Of a DNA stretch of 64,000 bases, positions 56,741 through 64,000 are shown in pieces. The notes beneath the pieces were generated by a model that saw only the letters and a program-made list of their open reading frames with translations, ran no database searches and was not told where the DNA came from. Source of the stretch: Pirellulales bacterium (GTDB lineage: Bacteria; Planctomycetota; Planctomycetia; Pirellulales; JAEUIK01); the NCBI GenBank assembly GCA_019694455.1, contig JAIBBY010000018.1:28651-92650 (forward strand), read 5' to 3'. The position numbers were made by a program, and so were the translations under genes. The number at the start of each line of letters is the position of its first letter. Position 1 is the first letter of the stretch.

Positions 56741-57448
56741 ATGACGAGCGAAAAGACGCGGCGAAAAATCGCCACCGAGGCAGCGCGGCTCCTCTGCTCG
56801 CGTCAAGAAACCGATTGCTATCGCGCCAAGCTCCGCGCCGCCCGGCAGATCATCGGCGGCTGGGCCCGGCCGCTCGACCTGCCGACCGATCAGGAAATTC
56901 GCGACGAGGTGCTGGCTTGGTCGCGGATGTTCGACGGCAGTCAGTCGGCAGAGCGTCTCGCGCGCCGCGGCGCCGCCGAACCGCTCGACCGCTTTCTCCT
57001 TTACGAAATGCTGCTCTGGCCGCTGGAGCATATCAAGCAAAACCCCAAGTGGCATCCCGAGGGAGACGCCCTCTACCACAGCCTGCAAGTCTTTGAACTG
57101 GCGCGCGACGCGCTGCCGTACGACGAGGAGTTTCTGCTGGCCGCGCTCTTGCACGACGTAGGCAAGGCGATCGACCCGCACGACCGCGTCGCCACCGGGC
57201 TGGCGGCGCTGGATGGCTACATTTCGGAGCGCACTGCCTGGCTCATCGCCAGCCACGAAGACGCCGCCGCGCTGCGCGCCGGCACGCTCGGCGCGCGGGG
57301 GCGACGCCGACTGCTGGAACACGAAAGCTTTGAAGAGCTGGAACTGTTGGCCCAGTGCGACCGCCGCGGCCGCCAGTGCGGCGCGCCAGCGCCGGAGGTT
57401 CACGAAGCCTTGGACTACGTCCGCGACCTGGCGGCCATGTGCGGATGA
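56741..57448 (+). CDS. HD-domain phosphohydrolase-like protein
   Basis: 235 residues from the ATG at 56741; upstream in-frame TTG/ATG positions only extend an unlikely basic leader. The HD motif is A-A-L-L-H-D-V-G-K-A-I-D with an earlier His in Y-H-S-L-Q-V and a later one in S-H-E-D. HD enzymes cleave phosphomonoester or nucleotide bonds. Substrate unknown. Confidence 0.8.
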   Translation: MTSEKTRRKIATEAARLLCSRQETDCYRAKLRAARQIIGGWARPLDLPTDQEIRDEVLAWSRMFDGSQSAERLARRGAAEPLDRFLLYEMLLWPLEHIKQNPKWHPEGDALYHSLQVFELARDALPYDEEFLLAALLHDVGKAIDPHDRVATGLAALDGYISERTAWLIASHEDAAALRAGTLGARGRRRLLEHESFEELELLAQCDRRGRQCGAPAPEVHEALDYVRDLAAMCG

Positions 57449-57485
57449 TGGCTGCCATTTTGTGTGCCTGTGATAGAATACCGAC

Positions 57486-57746
57486 ATGACGCCTACTCAA
57501 ATACTGGATCGCATTCTTGCCCCCGTCGCCGATTGCCTGACGCCAGAAATGGCGCAGCGTCTCGTCAACCTAAGGGCCGATCCCGACATGCAGGCCAGAA
57601 TCGACGAACTGGCGAGCAAGAACACCGACGGCGAGCTAACACACGACGAGCGGGCCGAGTATGAAACGTACGTGCATGCGGCCGGATTCGTCGCCGTCCT
57701 CCAGGCCAATGCGCGACGAATTTTGAATCAGTCCGGCGCGCATTAG
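57486..57746 (+). CDS. Small conserved-looking protein next to HNH endonuclease
   Basis: 86 residues, helical, acidic-basic mix: L-T-P-E-M-A-Q-R-L-V-N-L-R-A-D-P and E-Y-E-T-Y-V-H-A-A-G-F. The stop TAG is followed at once by the ATG of the HNH gene, so the two are cotranslated. No family name is known to me; a regulatory or antitoxin-like role is possible but not shown. Confidence 0.7.
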   Translation: MTPTQILDRILAPVADCLTPEMAQRLVNLRADPDMQARIDELASKNTDGELTHDERAEYETYVHAAGFVAVLQANARRILNQSGAH

Positions 57747-58136
57747 ATGGACCCAGCGCTTCGCAAGTTGGTGCGTGACCGCGCCAAGCGCTGTTGCGAA
57801 TATTGCTTGCTCGCGCAAGAAGATTCGTTGTTTGTGTCGTTTCACGTTGAGCACATCGTTCCGCGCAAACATGGTGGCGCGGACGAACCGGACAATTTGG
57901 CGCTAGCGTGCGTGCATTGCAACCTGCACAAAGGTCCCAATCTTGCTGGGATCGACCCGTTATCGGCGGACCTTACGCGACTCTTCCATCCAAGAAAGGA
58001 TTCATGGATTGAGCATTTCAGCATCGATCAAGATGTCATCGTAGGCCGCACGGCAATTGGCCGGACGACCGTCGCCGTACTCAATATGAACGGCTCTCAT
58101 CAGGTCGAGCTACGAAGGCTACTGCATCGCGGCTAG
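57747..58136 (+). CDS. HNH endonuclease
   Basis: 129 residues. Zinc pairs C-E-Y-C (residues 17-20) and C-V-H-C-N further on, around the catalytic H-V-E-H-I-V-P-R-K-H-G-G. Typical HNH nuclease size. Begins immediately after the upstream small gene. Converges with the BMC operon 18 bases away. Confidence 0.9.
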   Translation: MDPALRKLVRDRAKRCCEYCLLAQEDSLFVSFHVEHIVPRKHGGADEPDNLALACVHCNLHKGPNLAGIDPLSADLTRLFHPRKDSWIEHFSIDQDVIVGRTAIGRTTVAVLNMNGSHQVELRRLLHRG

Positions 58137-58154
58137 TTCGACTGCCTGCCGCGT

Positions 58155-59435
58155 CTACCCAAAAATTCGATCGCGGCGGGCCTGGTTCCAGGCCAGCTTC
58201 TCGGCGCGTGTCATTTTGGCGAAGTCGGGCTCGCCCTGCGCGGCTGGCGACACATGCGATCCCCGCTTCGCCGCCGGCTTGTTGTCGCATTGGCACGCGT
58301 GGTGACTCGGTCCGCCACAGCCGCAAGACGCTGCCGTTTGGGCCGTGTCCTTTGCTGACGCGCTTGCCGAGTTGGCCGTGATCGCGCGCGGCAGGCTGAC
58401 GCTCGCGCCGCCGTAACTCATCACCGCCGTCTGCAACACCGAGTCGTCGGCCAAGGACCGCTGCGGGCGAATCCCCAATCGCTGCAAGACGCCGTGATAC
58501 GCCCGCACCGCTTCCTCGGGCGAGATCGCTCCCTCGACGATCAATCGCAAGAACTCGACGAACGCCAGTTGGCTCTCGGCGCTGTTGATCTTGCGGCCAA
58601 ACAGGGCCACGCGGGCGCCGTACTTTTGCGCTTCGGCGATCAGCTTGAAGGCGTCGTACGTGGTGCCCGCGCCGCCGCCGAGAATGCCCACGATCAGTTG
58701 CGGATCGTAGGCGACCAGTTCCTCCATCGCCTTGGGGCCGTGATACACCACCTTGAGGAACACCGGCCGCCCCGGCCCCGCCACGCCCGCCAAGGTGCGG
58801 GTGATCGAGTCGTTCACAAACTGCGGCACCTGCTCGGGCGTGAGACCCTGCGGCGCGTTGGGATCAAACACCTCCAGGAAGTGTCGAAAGCCCTTGCGCT
58901 CCGCCTCGGCGCGAAACGCGCCATACGCTTCGAGCGAGGCCAGGTCTTCGTCCAGCCGATTGTTGAACGTGACGCTGTACAGCCCCAGGTTCGCGCCGCG
59001 CTGCCGCTCGTTGGGATCGCAATCGAGATGCCCGCACATGACGTGATCGAGACTGGCCGAGCGAAACGGCCGCGACGGCTCTTGAATGTACGCGCCGCCG
59101 CGGACCACGAAGATGTCGCTGGTGTCGTTGGCCCGCACCGCCGGCGTCACATGGCTCGACTCGAACAGCCGCTCGCCAAGGGTCAGCACATGATTGGTGC
59201 TGGACGACATCAGCATGATGTCGACCAACCCCTGCCGCACAATCTCGCGAATCTGCGCGCGGTACTCGGTGAGCGTGCGAAAGCGAACTTCGCCGGCGTG
59301 CGACTCGGGCGACAACCCCGGCGAGCCGATGCCATACGCCATGTCGGCGTCTTTGGCGTCGGCGATGATGAAGTCCTTGGCGCCAGATGGATTGGCGTGA
59401 ATCGCGGCCAGCTTTTGGTCGAGCGATTTTTGCAT
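58155..59435 (-). CDS. BMC-associated aldolase-like protein with Cys/His-rich linker and C-terminal encapsulation-like helix
   Basis: 426 residues from the ATG at 59435 with AAAGGAG eight bases upstream. The body resembles class I DhnA/LacD-type TIM-barrel aldolases: a Schiff-base Lys candidate in V-F-L-K-V-V-Y-H-G-P-K-A and G-G-G-A-G-T-T-Y-D-A. Residues about 370-383 form a metal-ligand-like cluster S-C-G-C-G-G-P-S-H-H-A-C-Q-C. After a linker comes an amphipathic tail, about residues 402-426 (K-M-T-R-A-E-K-L-A-W-N-Q-A-R-R). Last gene of the BMC operon. The exact reaction is not known. Confidence 0.65.
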   Translation of the reverse strand: MQKSLDQKLAAIHANPSGAKDFIIADAKDADMAYGIGSPGLSPESHAGEVRFRTLTEYRAQIREIVRQGLVDIMLMSSSTNHVLTLGERLFESSHVTPAVRANDTSDIFVVRGGAYIQEPSRPFRSASLDHVMCGHLDCDPNERQRGANLGLYSVTFNNRLDEDLASLEAYGAFRAEAERKGFRHFLEVFDPNAPQGLTPEQVPQFVNDSITRTLAGVAGPGRPVFLKVVYHGPKAMEELVAYDPQLIVGILGGGAGTTYDAFKLIAEAQKYGARVALFGRKINSAESQLAFVEFLRLIVEGAISPEEAVRAYHGVLQRLGIRPQRSLADDSVLQTAVMSYGGASVSLPRAITANSASASAKDTAQTAASCGCGGPSHHACQCDNKPAAKRGSHVSPAAQGEPDFAKMTRAEKLAWNQARRDRIFG

Positions 59436-59449
59436 GGCTGTTCGCTCCT

Positions 59450-60394
59450 TTACTTGGCGGCACCGATGCGGCCTAGCACGGTGTCGATGGTTTGCCTCAG
59501 CACCTGGCCGCTCTTCTTGAGCGCCTGAACCTCCTTGGGCCACAGCTCAAACTCGTGCGTCTCCAGCACTCCGGCCCGGCCTACCACGGTGGGCACAGAG
59601 AGGGCCACGTCGCGCAGGCCGTAGCACCCTTCTTGCACGCTGGAGACCGGCAGCACGCGCCGGCGATCGAGCGCGATCGATTCGATCACCTCTTGAATCG
59701 CCAGTCCCACGGCAAAGCCAGCGCCTCCCTTCTTCTTGATAACCTCGGCGCCCGATCCTTTGGTCCGCTGAAACAACTCGTCGACCAGTTTGGGGGCCCA
59801 ACGAGGATGCTTCTCCACCGGCAGGCCACCGATGGTGGCGCTCGACCAGATCGGAACCATGCTATCGCCATGTTCGCCCAGGATCAGCGCGCTCACTTGC
59901 GTCGGCGGCGCGACGAGCCGCTCGGCGATCAAGCTGCGAAAGCGAATCGTGTCGAGCTGCGTCCCCAGGCCAATCACCTGCGACGACGGCAACCGCAGTC
60001 GCTGCGCCGCCAGGTAAGTCAGCACGTCGACCGGATTGGAGACGACCAGCACCACGGCGTCTTTGCGGTAACCGGCGCTCTCGATCTGCCCCAGGATGCT
60101 CATGAACAGATCGACGTTGCGATTGATCAAGTCGAGCCGGCTCTCGTCGGGCTTGCGCCGCAGGCCAGCGGTGATGCAAATCAGATCGCTGTCCTTCACC
60201 TGTTCGTAACCGCCGGAGGTGATGGTCTGATCGGCCATCAGGGTGGCGCCGTGCAGCAGGTCGAGCGCTTGCCCGGCCGCCATCTCGGCGTTGGCGTCGA
60301 GCAGGGCGATCTCGCGGACCACGCGTCCGGTTTGCAGCGCAAACGCGGTACACGAGCCCACCAATCCGCCGCCGCCAATAATGCTGACTTTCAT
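59450..60394 (-). CDS. Lactate/malate dehydrogenase family, BMC-associated
   Basis: 314 residues from the ATG at 60394. NAD site G-G-G-G-L-V-G and Asp33 (L-L-D-A-N) fit NAD(H). Catalytic H is in G-E-H-G-D-S-M and Arg86 in D-E-S-R. The specificity position (Gln in lactate, Arg in malate dehydrogenases) is Arg80 (A-G-L-R-R-K-P), pointing to malate, while the neighbouring E-S-R is lactate-like. In PVM compartments this gene is proposed to oxidise lactate. Fourteen bases before the aldolase-like gene. Confidence 0.85.
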   Translation of the reverse strand: MKVSIIGGGGLVGSCTAFALQTGRVVREIALLDANAEMAAGQALDLLHGATLMADQTITSGGYEQVKDSDLICITAGLRRKPDESRLDLINRNVDLFMSILGQIESAGYRKDAVVLVVSNPVDVLTYLAAQRLRLPSSQVIGLGTQLDTIRFRSLIAERLVAPPTQVSALILGEHGDSMVPIWSSATIGGLPVEKHPRWAPKLVDELFQRTKGSGAEVIKKKGGAGFAVGLAIQEVIESIALDRRRVLPVSSVQEGCYGLRDVALSVPTVVGRAGVLETHEFELWPKEVQALKKSGQVLRQTIDTVLGRIGAAK

Positions 60395-60430
60395 TTCACC
60401 GTTCCGATCTATTCCCGAATTGTCGTTCCC

Positions 60431-60592
60431 CACCTCGCCCCCGCGCAGCCGGGGCAGAGGTCGCGGTCGCCCAGCCGCGGGCTAGGGGCCTTATCCGCCC
60501 CAATCACCTGCTCCACTAAATCTCCTGCTCACATCCGTGTCACACTGGCGATGCAATCGCTTCACCTCGTGTGCCACTGGCTTTGCCAGTGC
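60431..60592. repeat. Intergenic repeat, copy B, in BMC operon
   Basis: Matches the copy at 63441-63568: starts CACCTCGCCCCCGCG, contains ATCACCTGCTCCACT and CTCCTGCTCACATCCGT, and ends in the stem CACTGGC/GCCAGTG with loop TTT (60575-60591). Beyond it (60609-60630) is the common motif CGGCGTCTCCGCGCCTCCGC. It fills most of the 247-base gap between the dehydrogenase and EutN genes. Confidence 0.8.
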
Positions 60593-60641
60593 TTTCTTCG
60601 ATTCTTCTCGGCGTCTCCGCGCCTCCGCGGTTCGACTTCCT

Positions 60642-60929
60642 TCACTCTGCCCCCACTTCCACCCAATCCAGAATTGCCGCGTTGTAAGCGTCGATCGGTT
60701 TGCCCGCCGGGTCGAATGGCTGCGCCGCCTCGCGTCCTTCGCTGAGCGCGATCAGGCTGCCGTGGCCGGCGCCCAACTCGTCGTACACCACCAGCGGCTC
60801 TTGCTGCTCGGGCGACTCGCCGCGCAGGTTCGCCAGCGATTGCGGAATCGCCAGTCGTAGCCGCGCGCCCTGCATCGTGGGATGCTGCCGCGCGAGGGTC
60901 ACTGTTCCGATCACCTTGGCAATTTGCAT
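60642..60929 (-). CDS. EutN/CcmL-type BMC pentamer (BMC-P) shell protein
   Basis: 95 residues, M-Q-I-A-K-V-I-G-T-V-T and later Y-D-E-L-G-A-G-H-G-S-L-I-A-L-S-E-G. This fold caps vertices of microcompartment shells. Six bases after the RpiB-like gene. A longer variant of the one at 61676. Confidence 0.9.
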   Translation of the reverse strand: MQIAKVIGTVTLARQHPTMQGARLRLAIPQSLANLRGESPEQQEPLVVYDELGAGHGSLIALSEGREAAQPFDPAGKPIDAYNAAILDWVEVGAE

Positions 60930-60935
60930 AGCGAT

Positions 60936-61679
60936 TTATTTCAACGCCTCTCGGTACTGCGGCGGACATTCGCAAGCGCCGCTCGAAAACTCAATCACCG
61001 CCGACTCCATTTGATAGCTGCTCTTGCCGCGCGGTTGGATCACCAGCACGTTGGGGCCAATCGCGGCGCGCGCCCGGCGCATCGAGTCGGCGCAGCCGAC
61101 CGCGACCGCCCGCACGCCCGGATGGCGGTTGGCCAGCACCAGCGCTACCTGCGGCTCGCCAGTGAACAACACACCGCGGTCCCCTCCCAATCGCACGCGG
61201 TCGGCCAGTTCGCTCACCACGCCAGCCAGTCCCACCCGCGGCAGTTGCTCCACGGTGGCCAAGCGCGGTTTGACACGCGCCACCAGCGCCGCCGGATCAA
61301 AGTGTGTCTCGGCCACACCTATCACCAGGCGCGCCGCGGGCGCGGCTTTCGTCGCCGCTTCCGCCGCGTCGCCGCGTCGCAGTGCAATCTTTCGCTCGCG
61401 CAACAGGTCGCGCGCCGCGGGGGTCACCACCGCGCGGGCCGCCACGGACACGGTCGCGACCCCGGCAAGCCGACCTTCCAGCAGGCGCGTGGTCACTACC
61501 CGTTCTGTCAGCAAGAGCGATCGCTCGTCCGTTGTTGGCGGCGACTTCATCGTGGCTTCGATTCGGGTCGCGACTCGGGACTCGGCGCCGGCCAACCGCG
61601 CCAGCACTTCGCGCACGATCGCTTCCACATCGCTCGCGGCGACGCGTGTTCGACCGTTCTGGCTGGCGCTGTCGCTCAT
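60936..61679 (-). CDS. RpiB/LacAB-like protein with N-terminal encapsulation-like helix
   Basis: 247 residues from the ATG at 61679, which overlaps the previous stop as ATGA. Residues about 11-30 form an amphipathic helix (D-V-E-A-I-V-R-E-V-L-A-R-L) like BMC targeting peptides. The C-terminal half resembles RpiB (V-A-L-V-L-A-N-R-H-P-G-V-R-A-V-A-V-G), but the C-G-T-G catalytic loop is V-L-F-T-G-E-P, lacking Cys. Either a changed enzyme or a structural adapter. Confidence 0.65.
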   Translation of the reverse strand: MSDSASQNGRTRVAASDVEAIVREVLARLAGAESRVATRIEATMKSPPTTDERSLLLTERVVTTRLLEGRLAGVATVSVAARAVVTPAARDLLRERKIALRRGDAAEAATKAAPAARLVIGVAETHFDPAALVARVKPRLATVEQLPRVGLAGVVSELADRVRLGGDRGVLFTGEPQVALVLANRHPGVRAVAVGCADSMRRARAAIGPNVLVIQPRGKSSYQMESAVIEFSSGACECPPQYREALK

Positions 61680-61933
61680 TCGTCGCACAGTCCCAATACG
61701 CTCCAGCGCACCGGCGTGGTGTCGCCCAGTAGTGTTTGCACCAGGGCGCCGTCGCTGGTGATCAGCACCCGGTCGCCGCGCCCCGCCCCGAGTTGATCGA
61801 CCGCCAACAGCGGATTGCCGTCTGCCGAAGCGCCGTCGGCCATCAATGGCTGCACCACCAACAGCTTGGTCCCGGCCATCGTCTTGTGCTTTACCGTGGC
61901 GGTCGCCGCGCCAACCACTTGAGCCATCTGCAT
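61676..61933 (-). CDS. EutN/CcmL-type BMC pentamer (BMC-P) shell protein
   Basis: 85 residues from the ATG at 61933 with AGGAG six bases upstream. M-Q-M-A-Q-V-V-G-A-A-T-A-T-V-K and V-D-Q-L-G-A-G-R-G-D-R-V-L-I-T-S-D-G show the EutN fold. Twelve bases after the aldehyde dehydrogenase; its stop overlaps the RpiB-like start. Confidence 0.93.
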   Translation of the reverse strand: MQMAQVVGAATATVKHKTMAGTKLLVVQPLMADGASADGNPLLAVDQLGAGRGDRVLITSDGALVQTLLGDTTPVRWSVLGLCDE

Positions 61934-61944
61934 CGACCGCTCCT

Positions 61945-63378
61945 TTACTTGCCCAGGATCCGCAGGTCGTCGATCAGCGAGCAGCGCCGCTCGCGCGTGA
62001 AGGTGAGTGGCGTCGTCACTCCTTCGCCCGTCGGCGTGGCGATCGAGAACGACAGGTACCCTTCGCCCCCTAGCCCCAGCGCCGCCATGCACGGGCCGTT
62101 CTTGACGAACAGCGTGGTGTCCATCGCCCGCCCCATCTTGGTCATGTTTCGCACGTTATTCGAGTGAATGAGCGCCGTGTGCCGAAACCCGTGCTCGTAC
62201 TGTTTTGCCTTGGCAATCGCCTCGTCGACGTTGCGGCAACGCACGAACGGCAAGAACGGCATCATCTGTTCGACGGGCACAAACGGGTTGTGCTCGTCGG
62301 TTTCGCCGAACAGCACTTCGGTCGACTCGGCCACGCGCTTGCCGATTCCTCGCGCCAGCACCGCGGCGTCTTGGCCCAAAAAATCCTTGGAGGGGGCATC
62401 GTGCTTGTGCGCACCTTCGCCGACTTGCGTGATCGCCACCTTGGTCAGCGCGTCGACCTCGCGGGCGTTCAGCCGCGCGGCGCCCGCGCGATCCATGGCC
62501 GCCAGCATCCGGTCGAACACTTCATTGACCACAAACACCTCCTTCTCGGAGATGCACAGCAGGTTGTTGTCGTACGACGCCCCCTGGATGATGCAGCGCG
62601 CAGCGTGGTCCAGATCGGCGGTTTCGTCGACCACCACCGGTGGATTGCCGGGACCGGCCACGATCGCCCGCTTGCTGCTCTGCATGGCGGCCCGCGCCAC
62701 TGCCGGACCGCCGGTGACGCAGATCAGATGAATGCCGCGATGCTTGAACAGCGCGTCGGCCGATTCGAGCGTCGGCTCGGCGATCACGCAGATCAGGTTG
62801 TCGATCCCCAGGTCGCGATAGATCGCCTGGTTGAAGCGGCGGACGCCTTCCACCGCCACGCGCTTGCCGCTGGGATGCGGATTCACCACCAGCGTGTTGC
62901 CGCCGGCGATCATGCTCACCGCGTTGCCGGTGATTGTCGGCAGCGAATGCGTCACCGGCGTGATGGCGCCAATCACGCCAAACGGCGCGTGCTCGATCAC
63001 CGCCAGCCCATGATCGCCGCTGAACACATCGCTGCGCATGAACTCGACGCCGGGCGTTTTTTCGCCCAGCGTCTTGAGCTTTTCGATCTTGTGGACCAGT
63101 CGGCCGATCTTGGTCTCTTCCATCTCCATCGTGCCCAGCTCAACGCATTGCTCGATCGAGATGCGGCGCACGTGGTCGATGATTCGTTTGCGGTCTTCCA
63201 GCGACCGCTCGGAGAGTTGCTCGAAGGCGACATTCGCGGCGGCTACCGCCTCGTCGACGCTCTGAAAGATGCCAAACCGCCCGGCGTGACCGCGGCCACT
63301 CACCGGCGTAGCGGCGGTCCCCAATTGCGATAGGACCTGCTGCACCACGCTGCGTACCAGTTCTTCTGTCGCTTGCAT
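61945..63378 (-). CDS. CoA-acylating aldehyde dehydrogenase (PduP/EutE-like), BMC cargo
   Basis: 477 residues. N-terminal helix [13 protein letters not shown] is a typical PduP encapsulation peptide, followed by a linker. Catalytic Cys275 is in N-N-L-L-C-I-S-E-K. It oxidises an aldehyde (in PVM compartments, lactaldehyde) to the acyl-CoA with NAD. GAGGA lies upstream of the ATG. Second visible gene of the operon after the aldolase. Confidence 0.93.
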   Translation of the reverse strand: MQATEELVRSVVQQVLSQLGTAATPVSGRGHAGRFGIFQSVDEAVAAANVAFEQLSERSLEDRKRIIDHVRRISIEQCVELGTMEMEETKIGRLVHKIEKLKTLGEKTPGVEFMRSDVFSGDHGLAVIEHAPFGVIGAITPVTHSLPTITGNAVSMIAGGNTLVVNPHPSGKRVAVEGVRRFNQAIYRDLGIDNLICVIAEPTLESADALFKHRGIHLICVTGGPAVARAAMQSSKRAIVAGPGNPPVVVDETADLDHAARCIIQGASYDNNLLCISEKEVFVVNEVFDRMLAAMDRAGAARLNAREVDALTKVAITQVGEGAHKHDAPSKDFLGQDAAVLARGIGKRVAESTEVLFGETDEHNPFVPVEQMMPFLPFVRCRNVDEAIAKAKQYEHGFRHTALIHSNNVRNMTKMGRAMDTTLFVKNGPCMAALGLGGEGYLSFSIATPTGEGVTTPLTFTRERRCSLIDDLRILGK

Positions 63379-63440
63379 GTGTTCCTCGTTCTCGTGTGCA
63401 GCGGTCGCCGCTAAAAAGCTTGCGCTGCTTCGACGTTCTT

Positions 63441-63568
63441 CACCTCACCCCCGCGTAGCAGGGGGAGTGGTCGCGGCCGCCCGGCCGCAGGTGAGAGGGT
63501 TCTTCCTCTCCTATCACCTGCTCCACTTTTCTCCTGCTCACATCCGTATCCCGCTGGCTCCGCCAGCG
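63441..63568. repeat. Intergenic repeat, copy A, in BMC operon
   Basis: Shares CACCTC-CCCCCGCG, TATCACCTGCTCCACTTT and TCTCCTGCTCACATCCGT with copy B (60431-60592). Its terminal hairpin is CGCTGGC/GCCAGCG with loop TCC (63552-63568); compared with copy B, one base pair has changed on both sides (A-T to G-C). Confidence 0.8.
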
Positions 63569-63576
63569 CTTCACCG

Positions 63577-64000
63577 TTACTTCTGCGTCAAGGCCGCCAA
63601 CACCCGATCGGTAATCATTTGCACCAGCGCCTCCTGGTCGTTCGGAATAGCCGGCGGTTGCCCGTTGGCCGTGGCGGCGCGCACCACCTTGGCCGCGCCG
63701 CTGCCATTGCTTCGCCCCATAGCCGGCGGCGGCTCGAACGCCCGCGGCGCCACCCCCACCTGCGACCAGCTTGAGCGGAACATGTCGTTGGCGCAGATGT
63801 CGCAATCTTTCATCTCGGGATCGAGTCGCGGGTCGGAAAAGCCCAGCCGCGATTTCAGTCCCAATAGCTCTTGCGCCTCGCGCTCGTTGAAGTAGTTCAG
63901 CCCACCTACCTGCTTGGCGAAGATCACAATGCGGCAATACGCGTCGAGAATCTCCGTCCAGCATTACGACTTCTCCACCGTCTCGCCACAGCTCACCACG
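63577..64000 (-). pseudogene. Class II aldolase (fuculose/rhamnulose-phosphate aldolase-like), interrupted by TAA and cut by window edge
   Basis: The minus-strand frame from 64000 reads S-C-G-E-T-V-E-K-S, then TAA (63964-63966), then C-W-T-E-I-L-D-A-Y-C-R and Y-F-N-E-R-E-A-Q-E-L-L-G-L-K. This is the C-terminal part of a class II aldolase; the conserved sequence continues on both sides of the stop. A Tyr codon (TAC/TAT) with one substitution would give it. The C-terminal helix L-V-Q-M-I-T-D-R-V-L-A-A-L is an encapsulation-like peptide, and C-D-I-C-A-N-D lies before the linker. The rest of the gene is outside the window, so loss of function is unproven. Confidence 0.65.

Noticed and set aside
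63964..63966. Recoding of TAA as an amino acid in the aldolase
   Set aside because: Other genes in the window use TAA, TAG and TGA as normal stops, and TAA recoding is not known in this group.

Overview
The window looks like a stretch of a high-GC planctomycete chromosome, most likely from the order Pirellulales. The evidence is the combination of several PEP-CTERM exported proteins, dockerin-like Asp/Gly repeats of the 'GADYTIWAD' type, a DUF1559 prepilin-like protein, a TIGR03009-type protein, an N-terminal LEPR-XLL-like signal on a giant RTX protein, many secreted sugar-active or sulfatase-like enzymes, and a planctomycete/verrucomicrobium (PVM) type bacterial microcompartment (BMC) locus at the right end. 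No rRNA, CRISPR array, transposase or phage structural gene was seen.

Layout. 1-4.2 kb: an alkaline-phosphatase-superfamily cluster (5'-truncated sulfatase, a 52-residue membrane protein with a GTG start, a phosphodiesterase and a small C-terminal-only partner). 4.4-8.6 kb: secreted carbohydrate enzymes (sugar dehydrogenase, sialidase-like propeller, DUF1080) and a transglutaminase-like protein. 8.7-15.5 kb: SYLF protein, D-aminoacylase, small membrane protein, ferredoxin, DinG-type helicase and an ATC-hydrolase-like protein. 15.6-23 kb: exported proteins (PEP-CTERM, an 1180-residue LEPR/RTX protein, alginate lyase) separated by long empty spacers. 23.3-30.8 kb: two methyltransferases, a hexapeptide acyltransferase, an RsbW-like kinase next to a STAS antagonist, a TPR protein, fumarase and a dockerin/PEP-CTERM propeller. 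31.0-31.3 kb: half of a CAU tRNA followed by an intact CAU tRNA. 31.3-34.1 kb: SGNH/dockerin protein colliding with a damaged minus-strand gene. 34.5-40.6 kb: a DAB-type inorganic carbon transport module (DabA plus two NuoL-like proteins). 41-58.1 kb: serine hydrolase, isochorismatase, lone Flp pilin, radical SAM enzyme, a DUF1559/lipoprotein/DUF4198-like run, PEP-CTERM genes, a GntR regulator with a palindromic operator candidate, NfeD proteases, HD and HNH proteins.

58.2-64 kb is the most coherent system: a minus-strand BMC operon holding class II aldolase, acylating aldehyde dehydrogenase, two EutN/CcmL pentamer proteins, an RpiB-like protein, a lactate/malate dehydrogenase and an aldolase-like protein. 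Published PVM compartments split fuculose- or rhamnulose-phosphate into lactaldehyde and oxidise it through lactyl-CoA; the gene set here fits that model. The hexameric shell genes must lie beyond base 64000. Several cargo proteins carry terminal amphipathic helices that look like encapsulation peptides. The aldolase reading frame has an in-frame TAA near its conserved C-terminal region, and two copies of an intergenic repeat lie inside the operon.
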